Origin: Oscillibacter sp. MSJ-31
Lineage (GTDB): Bacteria; Bacillota; Clostridia; Oscillospirales; Oscillospiraceae
Assembly (NCBI RefSeq): GCF_018918025.1
Contig: NZ_JAHLPT010000002.1
Coordinates: 62,001-126,000 of the forward strand
DNA length: 64,000 bases
Direction: 5' to 3'
Shown here: piece after piece, positions 1 through 7,859 of the stretch
Numbering within the stretch: the stretch's first letter is position 1
Layout of the letters: each line of letters begins with the position of its first letter
Translations under genes and position numbers: made by a program
The notes under the pieces: generated by a model
What the model was told of the DNA's origin: nothing
Seen by the model: the letters and a program-made list of their open reading frames with translations, nothing else
Databases searched by the model: none

Positions 1-151
1 AACAGATCACACCGCCCTTGCGGGTGTAGTCGCTGTCCTCACCGTAGTATTCGCTGTGCAGCTTTTCCCCGGCGCGGTAGGCGGCAGCAGCCACGGCGGA
101 TTGACCTGCGCTGCGCTTGATCTGCGTCACATGAAAATGAAAAAGCGCGAT
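1..151 (-). CDS. MobA/MobL-family relaxase, N-terminal fragment (cut by window edge)
   Basis: The frame reads ALFHFHVTQIKRSAGQSAV and then AAAAYRAGEKL, the hallmark N terminus of MobA/MobL relaxases, which nick oriT and lead the transferred strand. Only about 50 residues are inside the window, so the HxHxH metal site further on is not visible. The start is odd: no ATG/GTG/TTG lies in frame behind the GGAGG at 161-165. The open frame begins after a stop at 158-160, with ATA and ATC as the first codons, so either a rare start codon is used or a base has changed. It overlaps or abuts the 3' end of the DUF3847 gene, as is usual in these elements. Confidence 0.8.
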   Translation of the reverse strand, partial: MALFHFHVTQIKRSAGQSAVAAAAYRAGEKLHSEYYGEDSDYTRKGGVIC

Positions 152-153
152 AC

Positions 154-453
154 TTATTCACCTCCCGCATGGTTGCCGATGGCTTCCGTGAGCAGCCTTT
201 GTGTGTCTGGCAGCGCAAAGACCTGTTCGGCAAAAGCGTAAAACGCGGTTTTGCTCAAATCCTTTGTCTGCGGTGCAATGCTCTCAATGGCTGCGCCACG
301 GGTAATGAGCCGGTGCGCCCGCTTGCGCCGATCTCCCTTTTCATAGTAGGCGGCGCGGTTCTCAAGGCGCTGGATTTTGTGCTGCTCCTGCGCAAGCTGG
401 CGTTCAACTTTTTCTTTCTCAGCTTGCAGCTTTTCAATTTCTTTTTCGTGCAT
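154..453 (-). CDS. DUF3847 family protein of mobilizable elements
   Basis: This is a 99-residue protein. Its N-terminal half (about 1-40) is a charged coiled coil (EKEIEKLQAEKEKVERQLA), followed by a basic segment (KGDRRKRAHRLITRGAAIES) typical of DUF3847. Members sit directly upstream of MobA/MobL relaxases in Clostridial integrative elements, and this one does too. The role is unproven. A DNA-binding accessory at oriT is an inference from the basic coiled-coil make-up and the position. The ATG is well placed behind AGGAGG at about 463. Confidence 0.8.
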   Translation of the reverse strand: MHEKEIEKLQAEKEKVERQLAQEQHKIQRLENRAAYYEKGDRRKRAHRLITRGAAIESIAPQTKDLSKTAFYAFAEQVFALPDTQRLLTEAIGNHAGGE

Positions 454-492
454 GATTTTGACCTCCTGGCTGATATAAAAATGGATAGAAAA

Positions 493-521
493 AGACCGCC
501 TACGTTTTCAGTAGACGGTCT
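493..521 (-). terminator. Hairpin with T-tract upstream of the DUF3847 gene
   Basis: AGACCGCCTAC and GTAGACGGTCT pair across a 7-base loop. On the minus strand the hairpin is followed by TTTTT. It should limit read-through from the upstream cargo operon into the mobilization genes. Confidence 0.7.
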
Positions 522-660
522 GTGTGATAATATGAAATTTTCAGACTTTGCGGCGGGAATGGTCTGCGCCAGCAGACGGTTTCCGCTGCAAAGTGCGCTG
601 GGATAGACGCGCAAGCGTCGCAAGGTGCGCAGCTCCTTGTACGGAACGAAGTGACGCAAA

Positions 661-690
661 ACAGCCCGGACAGTCTGCTGTCCGGGCTGT
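661..690 (-). terminator. Terminator of the cargo operon ending at 765
   Basis: A perfect 13-bp stem (ACAGCCCGGACAG) closes a 4-base loop, followed on the minus strand by TTTT. It lies 75 bases past the exonuclease gene stop. Confidence 0.8.
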
Positions 691-702
691 CTGCCTCGCA
701 GA

Positions 703-739
703 GCGCACATACTCCCGTCAGGAGAGTATAGAAGTGCGC
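703..739. repeat. Inverted repeat next to the operon end
   Basis: GCGCACATACTC (703-714) and GAGTAT plus GTGCGC (724-739) can form a two-part stem with a small bulge. It sits between the exonuclease gene and the terminator. It could stabilise the 3' end of the transcript or be part of it. Confidence 0.45.
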
Positions 740-764
740 CCTTTGTTCCAAAGGGATTCTTTCG

Positions 765-1766
765 TCACTCACCCAGTTCCGCCGCGTACAATTTCTCAAA
801 TTCTCCGGGGCAGCGGACATCGTAACGAGTTTGCAGCGCCTCAAAGGTGCATCGGCTCAAGGTATATAATTTTTGAAGCTGGTCATCGAACGGCTGCTTT
901 CCCGAAGTTTCAAAGCCAATGAGCGCAGGAATGTTCCACGCCTTTCTCTGCATCAGATAGCCAAACGGGATGCTTGCCAGTTTGTCGATTGCGACATACG
1001 GGCGGTCAAAAGTTTTCCCGCAGCGAAGGTACTCGGCATTCAGAAAACCGGTCGCAAAATCCTCGTTGGTAAACAGAAACGGCGTATCCACACAAGGAAG
1101 CGTGTCCAGTTCTTCCAATGCTTCTTCCATTGAAACACCGCTCGCCAACATCTCGTCTGTGATGCCGGTGATTTCGGCGACACCCTCTGGCAGCGGTTCG
1201 GCTTGTCGAATATAGATCGTCGGTCGTTCCCAGTTAATTTCGTAATTTGCCATGCGGGCAACGCGAATGGCAATGATGCGGTCTTTCCATCTCTCCAGCC
1301 CTGTCGTTTCAATGTCAATTAGATACCACGCATCGTTCAGCATATTGCTGCGCATAGCTTCCCGGTTCTGCCAGCAGGGAAATGCCGATTCCCGCAGCAG
1401 CTTTACCGCCAGGTTTCGATTTCGATCAAAGCGCTCGTGCAGATCAACCGCAAGGATCGGATACTCCGGCATGAAGACCTCGCGGCGTTGTTCCCTGGTC
1501 ATGGTATCCGAAAACAAAATGATCGGCACAGGCGCATCGTTCCACCGCTGGTAGTCCTGCCCGCGCAGAAAATCATCCAGCAAATCTACGGAAAGCCGCT
1601 TCGGATTCAGAATGATACAGCGCGCCTGATCGATCACACGCTCGACGGCAGTATGATCCAGTGCTTCCGGTGAAACCGGAATGATCTGGAATGTAATCGG
1701 CAGGAGAACACCCAGCGTTTGCAGTTCTGTCCGCGTCAAACCGACGCAAAAAATATCATTCGTCAT
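765..1766 (-). CDS. DnaQ-like 3'-5' exonuclease with receiver-like N-terminal domain
   Basis: A 333-residue protein. Residues about 145-310 match the DEDD exonuclease fold: DIETTGL at 151-157 supplies the ExoI Asp/Glu, ITGITDEML at 199-207 follows, and TNEDFATGFL at 233-242 fits ExoII. In the ExoIII position, GKQPFDDQL (289-297) has Asp but lacks the usual His of DEDDh enzymes, so activity is uncertain. Residues 1-130 are not part of that fold. They show an alternating beta/alpha pattern (CIILNPKRL, VPIILFSD, ILAVDL) resembling a receiver domain, and a similar pattern occurs in the winged-helix protein of the same operon. The start ATG overlaps the stop of the upstream nuclease gene by 4 bases, which implies coupled translation. 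A role in defence or RNA/DNA turnover is inference. Confidence 0.75.
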   Translation of the reverse strand: MTNDIFCVGLTRTELQTLGVLLPITFQIIPVSPEALDHTAVERVIDQARCIILNPKRLSVDLLDDFLRGQDYQRWNDAPVPIILFSDTMTREQRREVFMPEYPILAVDLHERFDRNRNLAVKLLRESAFPCWQNREAMRSNMLNDAWYLIDIETTGLERWKDRIIAIRVARMANYEINWERPTIYIRQAEPLPEGVAEITGITDEMLASGVSMEEALEELDTLPCVDTPFLFTNEDFATGFLNAEYLRCGKTFDRPYVAIDKLASIPFGYLMQRKAWNIPALIGFETSGKQPFDDQLQKLYTLSRCTFEALQTRYDVRCPGEFEKLYAAELGE

Positions 1767-2953
1767 AACAGCAGTTCCTCCCCGTCTTGCAGTAAAATCA
1801 CCTTTCGATTCTGGCAGAGTGCCTGCATTTTCTGCGGCGCGTCGGTGTGCATGGGGACAACGATTTCCGGGTCTGACTTTTCAATCACATGGCGCAGATC
1901 ATCCGGCGAAGCGTGACCACTGGTGTGAAGCTCTGCCCACGTTCCGGTCAGCGACAGAAATTCCGGGATGGTGCTGCCCGGTTTTGTTCGGTAGCCGTCC
2001 CACATGGAATAGAGCAGGATGCTCTGTGCTGGGTCGATCTGCCGGATAATGCGTTCAAATTGCCGATTGGCGCGGACAAACATCAGCCCGCCCCGCTCTT
2101 GAAACCGCGGAAGAATATTGTCACCATAGGTGGTCAGCTTCGGCATTTGATAGAACGTCGATAGACTGCTCCAACGGTCAGAGACCGCTTTGACCAATAT
2201 TTTCTGGTACTCGTCGCAGATGCAGTATTTTCCGCGCGGCACTGCACGCGCCAGCGCAAAAATCCGATCAAGGTTCGTCGTTGCACACAGCACAAAGACA
2301 TACTTGTACTGCCTCAAATACGCTTTCACACGTTTTTGAAGATCCCACTCTGTCACGACCTCATGTTCAGAGCGAGAAACGGTTGTTCCCTCTGTGACAA
2401 CCACATCGACCGTTCCGACCCGCCTATCCAGAATCTTTTCCATGACATTGCCGCGCACACCGTGCAGCCGGAAATCTCCGGTATACAGCAGCCGCTTGCC
2501 GTCCGCTTCGATCAGAAACATATAGCTGTCACACGCAGAATGGTCAATGCAGAACGGCGTGATCTGAATATCACCGATGAAAAACGGCTTGCCGGGAGAA
2601 AAGGATTGAATAGTTTCAATACGCTTGCAAAGCGCCTCGTTCTTTTGCCCGCCATGCTCTGCGGACAGGCGCATAATATCCTTTGCCAGCGCCCCGGCAT
2701 AAATGGGAATCTCCGGTCGGATACGCAGCATTTGCCCGGTGTGGTCGCCGTGATAGTGGGTAAACAGCACGGCGTCACAGCGCCCGTTTCCATCCGTCAC
2801 GCCCGGAATATTCAGCGGTGTGGAAACGAAATTGGGATCAAGAGATAGCTCGTCGCCCATGTCAATCAGGATGCGCGTACTTGCCGTGGAGATCTCAGCA
2901 GCAATGCCGCCGATCTGGTGCGTTCCCCGATGAATGCAGAGGTTCACTCCCAT
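1763..2953 (-). CDS. RNase J/CPSF-like metallo-beta-lactamase-fold nuclease
   Basis: A 396-residue protein. THYHGDH at 65-71 is the HxHxDH metal motif, H138 (DHSACDSYMF) and TGDFRLHG at about 158-165 give the next ligands, and HTSGHAS at 343-349 and VVPMHTD at 365-371 match the C-terminal motifs of the RNase J/CPSF (beta-CASP) group. These enzymes cut or trim RNA or DNA using two zinc ions. The protein is shorter than RNase J (about 550 residues) and lacks its C-terminal domain. It lies between the winged-helix and exonuclease genes with 10- and 4-base overlaps. Acting together with them on a nucleic acid is inferred from this coupling. Confidence 0.85.
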   Translation of the reverse strand: MGVNLCIHRGTHQIGGIAAEISTASTRILIDMGDELSLDPNFVSTPLNIPGVTDGNGRCDAVLFTHYHGDHTGQMLRIRPEIPIYAGALAKDIMRLSAEHGGQKNEALCKRIETIQSFSPGKPFFIGDIQITPFCIDHSACDSYMFLIEADGKRLLYTGDFRLHGVRGNVMEKILDRRVGTVDVVVTEGTTVSRSEHEVVTEWDLQKRVKAYLRQYKYVFVLCATTNLDRIFALARAVPRGKYCICDEYQKILVKAVSDRWSSLSTFYQMPKLTTYGDNILPRFQERGGLMFVRANRQFERIIRQIDPAQSILLYSMWDGYRTKPGSTIPEFLSLTGTWAELHTSGHASPDDLRHVIEKSDPEIVVPMHTDAPQKMQALCQNRKVILLQDGEELLL

Positions 2954-3552
2954 TCCTCCTTCCAGACCTCGCCATAAAGCATCGAAATACCGTGAAACAG
3001 CTTCCAGCCCCGGAGCGCCCGGTCATATTCGATCCATTCCCCCGTTGCTTGCAGAGCGGCGATATAACGCTGCACGCTGCGCAGCGGCAGCTCGGTCAGC
3101 TCCGATAGCTTCTGCGTAGAAATGCCGGGGTGCTTGCGGATGAGCGCAAGGATTTTCAGTCCGTTGACCAGCTTTTCGCTGTACTCGTGCGCTTTTTTGC
3201 TCTTGCTGTGTGCAGTGAGCAGCAGATACTTGAGCTTGTCCTTGATGGCGTCAAAGGAATCGTAGCATTTGAAGAACTTCCGCAACTCCTTCGGCGGCTT
3301 CGGCTCGCCAAGCCAGATCACCGTTTCATTGGTGCAGCCATCAATTTGCGAATACAGGTCAAAAATCATATCCGCAGAATCTTGGTCTAATGCGATGGCA
3401 TTCACGATCATCGCATCACAGCCGATGGCGATCACGTCCGTCGGGGTGTCGGCGATATAGAGCTCATACGCTCTGGTTGGGAGACTTTCTTCCACAAGCG
3501 TGTTTTCTTCGCCTGTTAGACCAAAAGTGTTCACACGATAATCCTTGCTCAT
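2944..3552 (-). CDS. Winged-helix protein with receiver-like N-terminal domain
   Basis: A 202-residue protein. Residues about 133-182 (KILALIRKHPGISTQKLSEL, then RSVQRYIAAL) form a winged helix-turn-helix. Residues 30-112 alternate strands and helices (TDVIAIGCDAMIV, ETVIWLGEPK, DAIKDKLKYLL) much like the N-terminal part of the exonuclease two genes downstream. It overlaps its upstream neighbour by 4 bases and its downstream one by 10. It may be the sensor or repressor of the operon. I recognise no named family, and the domain comparison is by eye only. Confidence 0.65.
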   Translation of the reverse strand: MSKDYRVNTFGLTGEENTLVEESLPTRAYELYIADTPTDVIAIGCDAMIVNAIALDQDSADMIFDLYSQIDGCTNETVIWLGEPKPPKELRKFFKCYDSFDAIKDKLKYLLLTAHSKSKKAHEYSEKLVNGLKILALIRKHPGISTQKLSELTELPLRSVQRYIAALQATGEWIEYDRALRGWKLFHGISMLYGEVWKEEWE

Positions 3553-3878
3553 TTATCGCTACCCCCTTTCATCAGTTCACTTCTTGCCACATCAAATTCT
3601 GTTCCGCAGGTGATGCACTGCATCCGGACATATTGCCTTGCCAGTTTATTCTGTTTCAGGCGAATTACCAAAGCAATGCTCCAAAAAATGATGCCGACGA
3701 TTGTGATGAATACCGAGATCATATAGCCGCCGAATGCAATGATTAGCCACAGTACAAACCAGATACCAAATTCCACCTTTGGATAGGGAATACAGCGCAC
3801 ATTATGGCTGCCGCAGTTTGGGCAGGTCACATCATCGCCAGAGCGCACAGCGTTTTCCTGTCGTGTTTCTTCTGCCAT
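3549..3878 (-). CDS. Zinc-ribbon membrane protein
   Basis: A 109-residue protein. CPNCGSHNVRC at about 19-29 and CITCGTEF at about 88-95 form a split four-cysteine zinc ribbon flanking two hydrophobic segments (about 36-56 and 57-75). Both ribbon halves would face the cytosol if the two helices form a hairpin. I chose the ATG at 3878 because AGGAGGAC precedes it; a TTG at 3914 would place that site inside the gene. It is first of the four overlapping cargo genes. Function unknown; a membrane anchor or sensor for the operon is inference. Confidence 0.65.
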   Translation of the reverse strand: MAEETRQENAVRSGDDVTCPNCGSHNVRCIPYPKVEFGIWFVLWLIIAFGGYMISVFITIVGIIFWSIALVIRLKQNKLARQYVRMQCITCGTEFDVARSELMKGGSDK

Positions 3879-3947
3879 AAAATCGTCCTCCTGTTTTTGT
3901 GGACAGTATAGCAAACCGCCGCGACAACAGGGTGGTGGTGCAAAAAA

Positions 3948-4829
3948 TTATTTGCCTTTTATCTGCTTCATCTGTTCGGCATAAAGACCATAGCCCATAT
4001 AGGAGGCATTTGCAACCAGAATGGGGAAGGGATACTTATCCGGCTCAACTTCTTTTAGAACAGCAGGAAGAATTTTGCTCTCTGGATCGTGGTTTGCGAA
4101 GAGAAAAATCACTTCCGGGTCCAAGGAACTGATTTTAACATCATACTGTCTTTCATTAAGACCATCTACCAGTCCCAGCCGGCACTTCTGGGAAAATACC
4201 AGAGACATGTCCCGACAGAAGTCATTAACTTTTTCTGAGTCACCGAGAAATGCCTGAAAATCATCCAGATGCTTCTCAATTCCGGCAGTCCCTTTCAATG
4301 CACCGTCCCCATATTTGACTTCAATCAGTGCGAGAGAGATTCGGCTGGTGTCTTTTCGTACGGCGCCATTGGACAGCCATTTCAGTGCTACCATGTCAAA
4401 TCTGGCACTGCCGTCAGCAAATTCAATGTCGGCAATGTAATAGTCTGTGCCGTTGGAAATTTTGCCGTGGTTATTGTTTTCCCGCGCGATTACCTGTTGG
4501 AACTCTCGTTCATATTTTGGATGTTTGTGAAACCACCAGTCCATGGCCTGCTTATAAAAGGGAAGATTTGAGACTGCTTCTGCGGGAGATGGATTTCTGC
4601 TAAGGCTTGTGGAGTCTTCTGTACAGTAGTTTGTATCAAAAGATATCGAGAACGAGTTGTTGATTTCCTCAATTTTGAAAATGCTCCCTCCACGGTAATA
4701 GATGTTCACGGAGTCTCCACGAAGTTCCAAGTCTAAAGTATCATCTTTTTTGACGGCCTCCAGCAAGGAAGACAGCTCTCCGGACAAGAAAGCGTTTAAC
4801 ATTTTCTCGGAAATTTGTCTCTTTTTCAT
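3948..4829 (-). CDS. Putative PD-(D/E)XK nuclease-like protein
   Basis: A 293-residue protein from the ATG at 4829, which follows GGAGGTAAATTGC; an in-frame start at 4847 lacks such a site. FDMVALKW (about 144-151) and ALIEVKYG (about 167-174) have the spacing and character of the PD-(D/E)XK core: D145, then E170-x-K172. The N-terminal 100 residues and the C terminus (VIFLFANHDPESKILPAV) match nothing I know. It precedes the four-gene cargo operon on the same strand, separated by about 70 bases, so it may share its promoter. A restriction- or defence-type nuclease is the likeliest reading, but the fold call rests on one motif. Confidence 0.5.
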   Translation of the reverse strand: MKKRQISEKMLNAFLSGELSSLLEAVKKDDTLDLELRGDSVNIYYRGGSIFKIEEINNSFSISFDTNYCTEDSTSLSRNPSPAEAVSNLPFYKQAMDWWFHKHPKYEREFQQVIARENNNHGKISNGTDYYIADIEFADGSARFDMVALKWLSNGAVRKDTSRISLALIEVKYGDGALKGTAGIEKHLDDFQAFLGDSEKVNDFCRDMSLVFSQKCRLGLVDGLNERQYDVKISSLDPEVIFLFANHDPESKILPAVLKEVEPDKYPFPILVANASYMGYGLYAEQMKQIKGK

Positions 4830-4899
4830 GCAATTTACCTCCAGCAACTTTTTCTCTTATTATACGATTATGCTGCTAAATACGCAACGCGAAAAAGTC

Positions 4900-5127
4900 T
4901 TATTTTCGCTTTTCCCACACAATGTCATATCCCAGCGCGTCCGCCAACTCCACCGCCTCGCCGTAGCGAAGCGAGCCGCGCTTGAGTTTGCCGGAGAGGT
5001 TGGGAACGCTGCGGCTCCAGCCGTACTCGTCGGAGAGGTAGTCCACCACCTCGGTCATGGTCATGCCAGTGCGGACGATGTACGACTTGATCTCATTGCG
5101 ATAGGTTTCAGATTTTCTCATATTCAA
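4900..5127 (-). CDS. DUF6471-like small DNA-binding protein
   Basis: A 75-residue protein. The segment YRNEIKSYIVRTGMTMTEV, then LSGKLKRGSLRYGEAVELAD, reads as a lambda-repressor-type helix bundle as in DUF6471 proteins, which are common in Clostridial mobile elements. A TTG at 5127 and an ATG at 5121 are both compatible with the AGGAGG just upstream. It probably binds DNA in the element; the target is unknown. Confidence 0.6.
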   Translation of the reverse strand: MNMRKSETYRNEIKSYIVRTGMTMTEVVDYLSDEYGWSRSVPNLSGKLKRGSLRYGEAVELADALGYDIVWEKRK

Positions 5128-5723
5128 ACTTTCCTCCTGTTTTTTTGGTGCGCTCTATGGTAAAATGAATTTGTCAAATCGTGACACTCGTTCGCCATAG
5201 GGCGCTTGTTTTTGATGTACGGCTTTTCGCTGGAAACACCGCCGATGATGCGTTGGTCACAGGCGGCATCTTCTGCTTTTGCCGTTTGATGTGTCTTTGC
5301 GTGAAACGGTGAAATATCAAACTGAACAACAAACCTTGTTCGCTGTCGGATAGCACTCTGTTCCGTGCAGATAACCGCATGGAGCAGAAAACTATTTCGC
5401 CGTTTTCACTTGCTTTGATTTTTACATTCGATTTTGCCGCTCTTTCCGAACGTCGTTCCTGCCCGGAGGATCGCTCCCGGCGTTTCGTCCCCGTTGGTAC
5501 GCTCGCACTTTCGCGGTCATGGCGGTTACTTCGCTGGGGGACATATCCCGTTCGGACGGTCATGCAATTTTCAAGGTTCAGGTGCGATTGCAAGACCATT
5601 TTAGCGAAAAATATAGCCCGCTCCCGTATATCCAAGAGGTCGGAAAACGCGCCGAAAATCGCGGATTTCCACGCTTATGGACAAGACCGGAAAAGGGCAG
5701 AAATTTGAAGGGAGGACGCCGCT
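5128..5723. other. Element intergenic region with unconfirmed minus-strand frame
   Basis: This 600-base stretch separates the minus-strand genes from the plus-strand XRE gene. An 11-base inverted repeat with one mismatch (GCGCTCTATGG at 5150-5160, CCATAGGGCGC at 5195-5205) lies upstream of the 5127 gene and could be an operator. A minus-strand frame of 153 codons (5174-5635) is open but rich in Arg and Ser, has no domain I know and no good ribosome site. It may be conserved regulatory or transfer-origin DNA rather than a gene. Confidence 0.4.
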
Positions 5724-6572
5724 ATGCAGCCAAAACTCACCATTCAGGAACGGCTCAAAGACCTGCGCGTGGAGCGCGGTTTGACGCTGGAACAGCTATC
5801 TGCGGAAACAGGTATTTCAAAATCCGCGCTGGGAAAATACGAAGCCGACGATTTCAAGGACATCAGCCCGTTCAGCATGGTGGAGCTGGCAAAGTTCTAC
5901 GGCGTGTCCACCGATTACCTGCTGGGGCTGACAGAACAAAAAAATCACCCAAACACAGAGCTGGACGCTCTGCATTTGGGTGATGATGCAATCGAAGTAT
6001 TGAGAACGGGCAAGTTCAACCACCGGCTGCTGTCGGAGCTGATCTGCCACGAGGATTTCCAGCGGTTCATGTTGGACGCCGAGATTTACGTTGACCGGAT
6101 CGCGGATATGCGGGTCAACGATATGAACGCCGTGCTGGAAGCCGTTCGTCAGATGGCATTGATGAAGAACGGCGGCGATGAAAACGACCTGCATCTGCGG
6201 ACGCTGGAAGTGGCGCAAATCCGAGAAGATGAATATTTCGGAAGTCTGATTGCGGATGATCTGAAAGGCATTCTCCGCGACATTCGGAACGAGCATCGTC
6301 CCGACACCATGACTGCGGACGAAAGCTCATTGGTAGCAACCGTACAGGGTCAGTTGCAGGATGCGATGAACTTTGAAGGCAGCTCCGAGGAAAAGCAAAT
6401 TCGGTCGTTCCTTGCTACGTTCGGTATTGATTATGACAAGCTCACCAAAGAGCAGTTCGTCTCGCTGATTGAGGTACTCAAGCTGTCCAAGTACCTGAAA
6501 AGCCCCATCAACCAGCGAGGAAAGCCAAGACCGCAGTTACCTCACGGAAAAGGCAAAAAGAGACGCAGATAG
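5724..6572 (+). CDS. XRE-family regulator of the integrative element
   Basis: A 282-residue protein. Residues about 7-60 are a cro/cI-type helix-turn-helix (RLKDLRVERGLTLEQLSAET, then YGVSTDYLLG). The long acidic C-terminal part (about 80-250) is helical and ends in a basic tail (KGKKRRR). This architecture is common as the lone plus-strand regulator in Firmicutes elements with MobA/MobL. It probably represses element genes. GGGAGG precedes the ATG at the usual distance. Confidence 0.8.
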   Translation: MQPKLTIQERLKDLRVERGLTLEQLSAETGISKSALGKYEADDFKDISPFSMVELAKFYGVSTDYLLGLTEQKNHPNTELDALHLGDDAIEVLRTGKFNHRLLSELICHEDFQRFMLDAEIYVDRIADMRVNDMNAVLEAVRQMALMKNGGDENDLHLRTLEVAQIREDEYFGSLIADDLKGILRDIRNEHRPDTMTADESSLVATVQGQLQDAMNFEGSSEEKQIRSFLATFGIDYDKLTKEQFVSLIEVLKLSKYLKSPINQRGKPRPQLPHGKGKKRRR

Positions 6573-6588
6573 CAAAAAGAGACCATAC

Positions 6589-6615
6589 CCAGCCCATGCG
6601 GGCGAGTATGGTCTC
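6589..6615 (-). terminator. Terminator between the XRE gene and the truncated chromosomal gene
   Basis: GAGACCATAC and GTATGGTCTC form a 10-bp stem. The T-tract (CTCTTTTTG) follows on the minus strand, so it mainly stops leftward transcription entering the element. Confidence 0.7.
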
Positions 6616-6682
6616 CTGTCATTCAGATATGATTTTCAGCAAAGTGTTTGTAAGCGTGGGTTTGGTTGTTGTAGAAGTATCT

Positions 6683-6811
6683 TTAATTGAGGGAAAGCCC
6701 GTTTTCCCACTTGCTGACCGCCTGGCGCGACACCTCAAGTATTTCGGCCAGCTGCTCCTGCGACAGGCCGCGGGAGCGGCGCAGCGTCTGCAGCTTTTCT
6801 CCTAATGTCAT
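6683..6811 (-). pseudogene. XRE regulator truncated after its helix-turn-helix
   Basis: From the ATG at 6811 (behind GGAGGAACACGAT) the frame encodes 42 residues: MTLGEKLQTLRRSRGLSQEQ, then LAEILEVSRQAVSKWENG, LSLN and stop. Chromosomal regulators of this type continue well past LSLPD with a linker and often a membrane domain. The frame ends exactly where GC content and gene content change to the integrative element, so the element has probably cut the gene. The short product could still fold as a DNA-binding domain. Confidence 0.7.
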
Positions 6812-6917
6812 ATCGTGTTCCTCCATCGGTTTTGATGGCCCGAGCGTAGCAAATTTTCGTCCGAAGTGCCACCATCCCACGCTGGAATTTCCGCAACCAA
6901 ACGTGGCAAGGGCCGTT

Positions 6918-7805
6918 TTACGGCGCTTTTTCATCCTTTTTCAGCAGAGCCGGCACATCCAGCTCCATGATGAGCAGGCTCACGAGCATCAGCGCCGCGC
7001 CGAAATAGCCGCGCACCGTCAAGCGCTCGCTGAGCAGGAAATAGGCGAACACGGCGGAGAATACCGGCTCGAGCGTGAAGATCAGGCTCGCGTGGCTCGC
7101 CGTGGTGAACTGCTGCTCGACGCTCTGGATGACAAAGCAGATGCCCGAGCAGAACACGCCGAGGAACAGCGCCGCCGCCCAGACCTTGGGCGATCCGGGC
7201 AGGCTCGGCGTCTCAAGAAGGAGGGACAACCCGAGCATCACCACGCCCGCCACCGCCGTCTGCAGCACGCCGAGGGCGATGGGGTCGACCTCCGGCTTCG
7301 CGACCGCCTTCTCCGTCACCATCAGGTCCACGGCGTAGAAGGTCGGCACGAGCAGGCAGATAATGTCGCCCGGCGCGGGACGCAGCGCCTCGTTGAGCGT
7401 CAGGAGCGCCATGCCTGCCATGCACACCGCCAAGGCAAAGCCGAGCTTGCGGTCCGGTCGCTTTCGGTAAACGACGAACTCAAAGAACGGGGTAAAGAGA
7501 ACGGTCATCGCGCCGATGAAGCCTGCGTTGGATACGCTGGTATACAAAACGCCGTAGGTCGCGCCGAGGTAGATCGCCACGAGCGACAGCCCGACGAGAA
7601 CGCTGTACCTCCATGTTTCGCGGCTCGCGCGGAGCACCCGCTTGTGAAACACCGCGCCGAGCACGGCGAAGGCCGAGAGAAAGCGGAAGGCGTTGAGCGT
7701 CACCGGCTGCATATCGCGCAGGCAAATAGCGATCAGGCAGTTGGAAATGCCCCAAAAGCCGGTCGCCAGCACCAGCATCATGTCGGCTTTTCTTTGACGG
7801 TCCAT
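6918..7805 (-). CDS. DMT-superfamily (EamA) transporter
   Basis: A 295-residue protein with ten hydrophobic segments arranged as two EamA repeats. WGISNCLIAICLRDMQPVTL near the N terminus and LEPVFSAVFAYFLLSERLT near residue 255 are characteristic of the drug/metabolite exporters. The substrate cannot be told. The ATG at 7805 suits the GGAGG seven bases upstream better than the ATG at 7811. The gene has its own promoter (7860-7888) and a possible attenuator hairpin in its leader. Confidence 0.85.
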   Translation of the reverse strand: MDRQRKADMMLVLATGFWGISNCLIAICLRDMQPVTLNAFRFLSAFAVLGAVFHKRVLRASRETWRYSVLVGLSLVAIYLGATYGVLYTSVSNAGFIGAMTVLFTPFFEFVVYRKRPDRKLGFALAVCMAGMALLTLNEALRPAPGDIICLLVPTFYAVDLMVTEKAVAKPEVDPIALGVLQTAVAGVVMLGLSLLLETPSLPGSPKVWAAALFLGVFCSGICFVIQSVEQQFTTASHASLIFTLEPVFSAVFAYFLLSERLTVRGYFGAALMLVSLLIMELDVPALLKKDEKAP

Positions 7806-7833
7806 ACACATTCCTCCGATTTGGTCAAAAAGA

Positions 7834-7850
7834 CGCCCGCGGCGCGGGCG
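7834..7850 (-). promoter_or_regulatory. Leader hairpin, possible attenuator of the DMT transporter gene
   Basis: CGCCCGC and GCGGGCG close a 3-base loop and are followed on the minus strand by TCTTTTTG. The hairpin lies between the promoter and the transporter start, so it is positioned as a premature terminator. Confidence 0.5.
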
Positions 7851-7859
7851 AACAAAGCG

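Noticed and set aside
5174-5635. A 153-codon minus-strand frame between the element genes
   Set aside because: Arg/Ser-rich, no ribosome site, no domain; kept only as a note in the intergenic entry.
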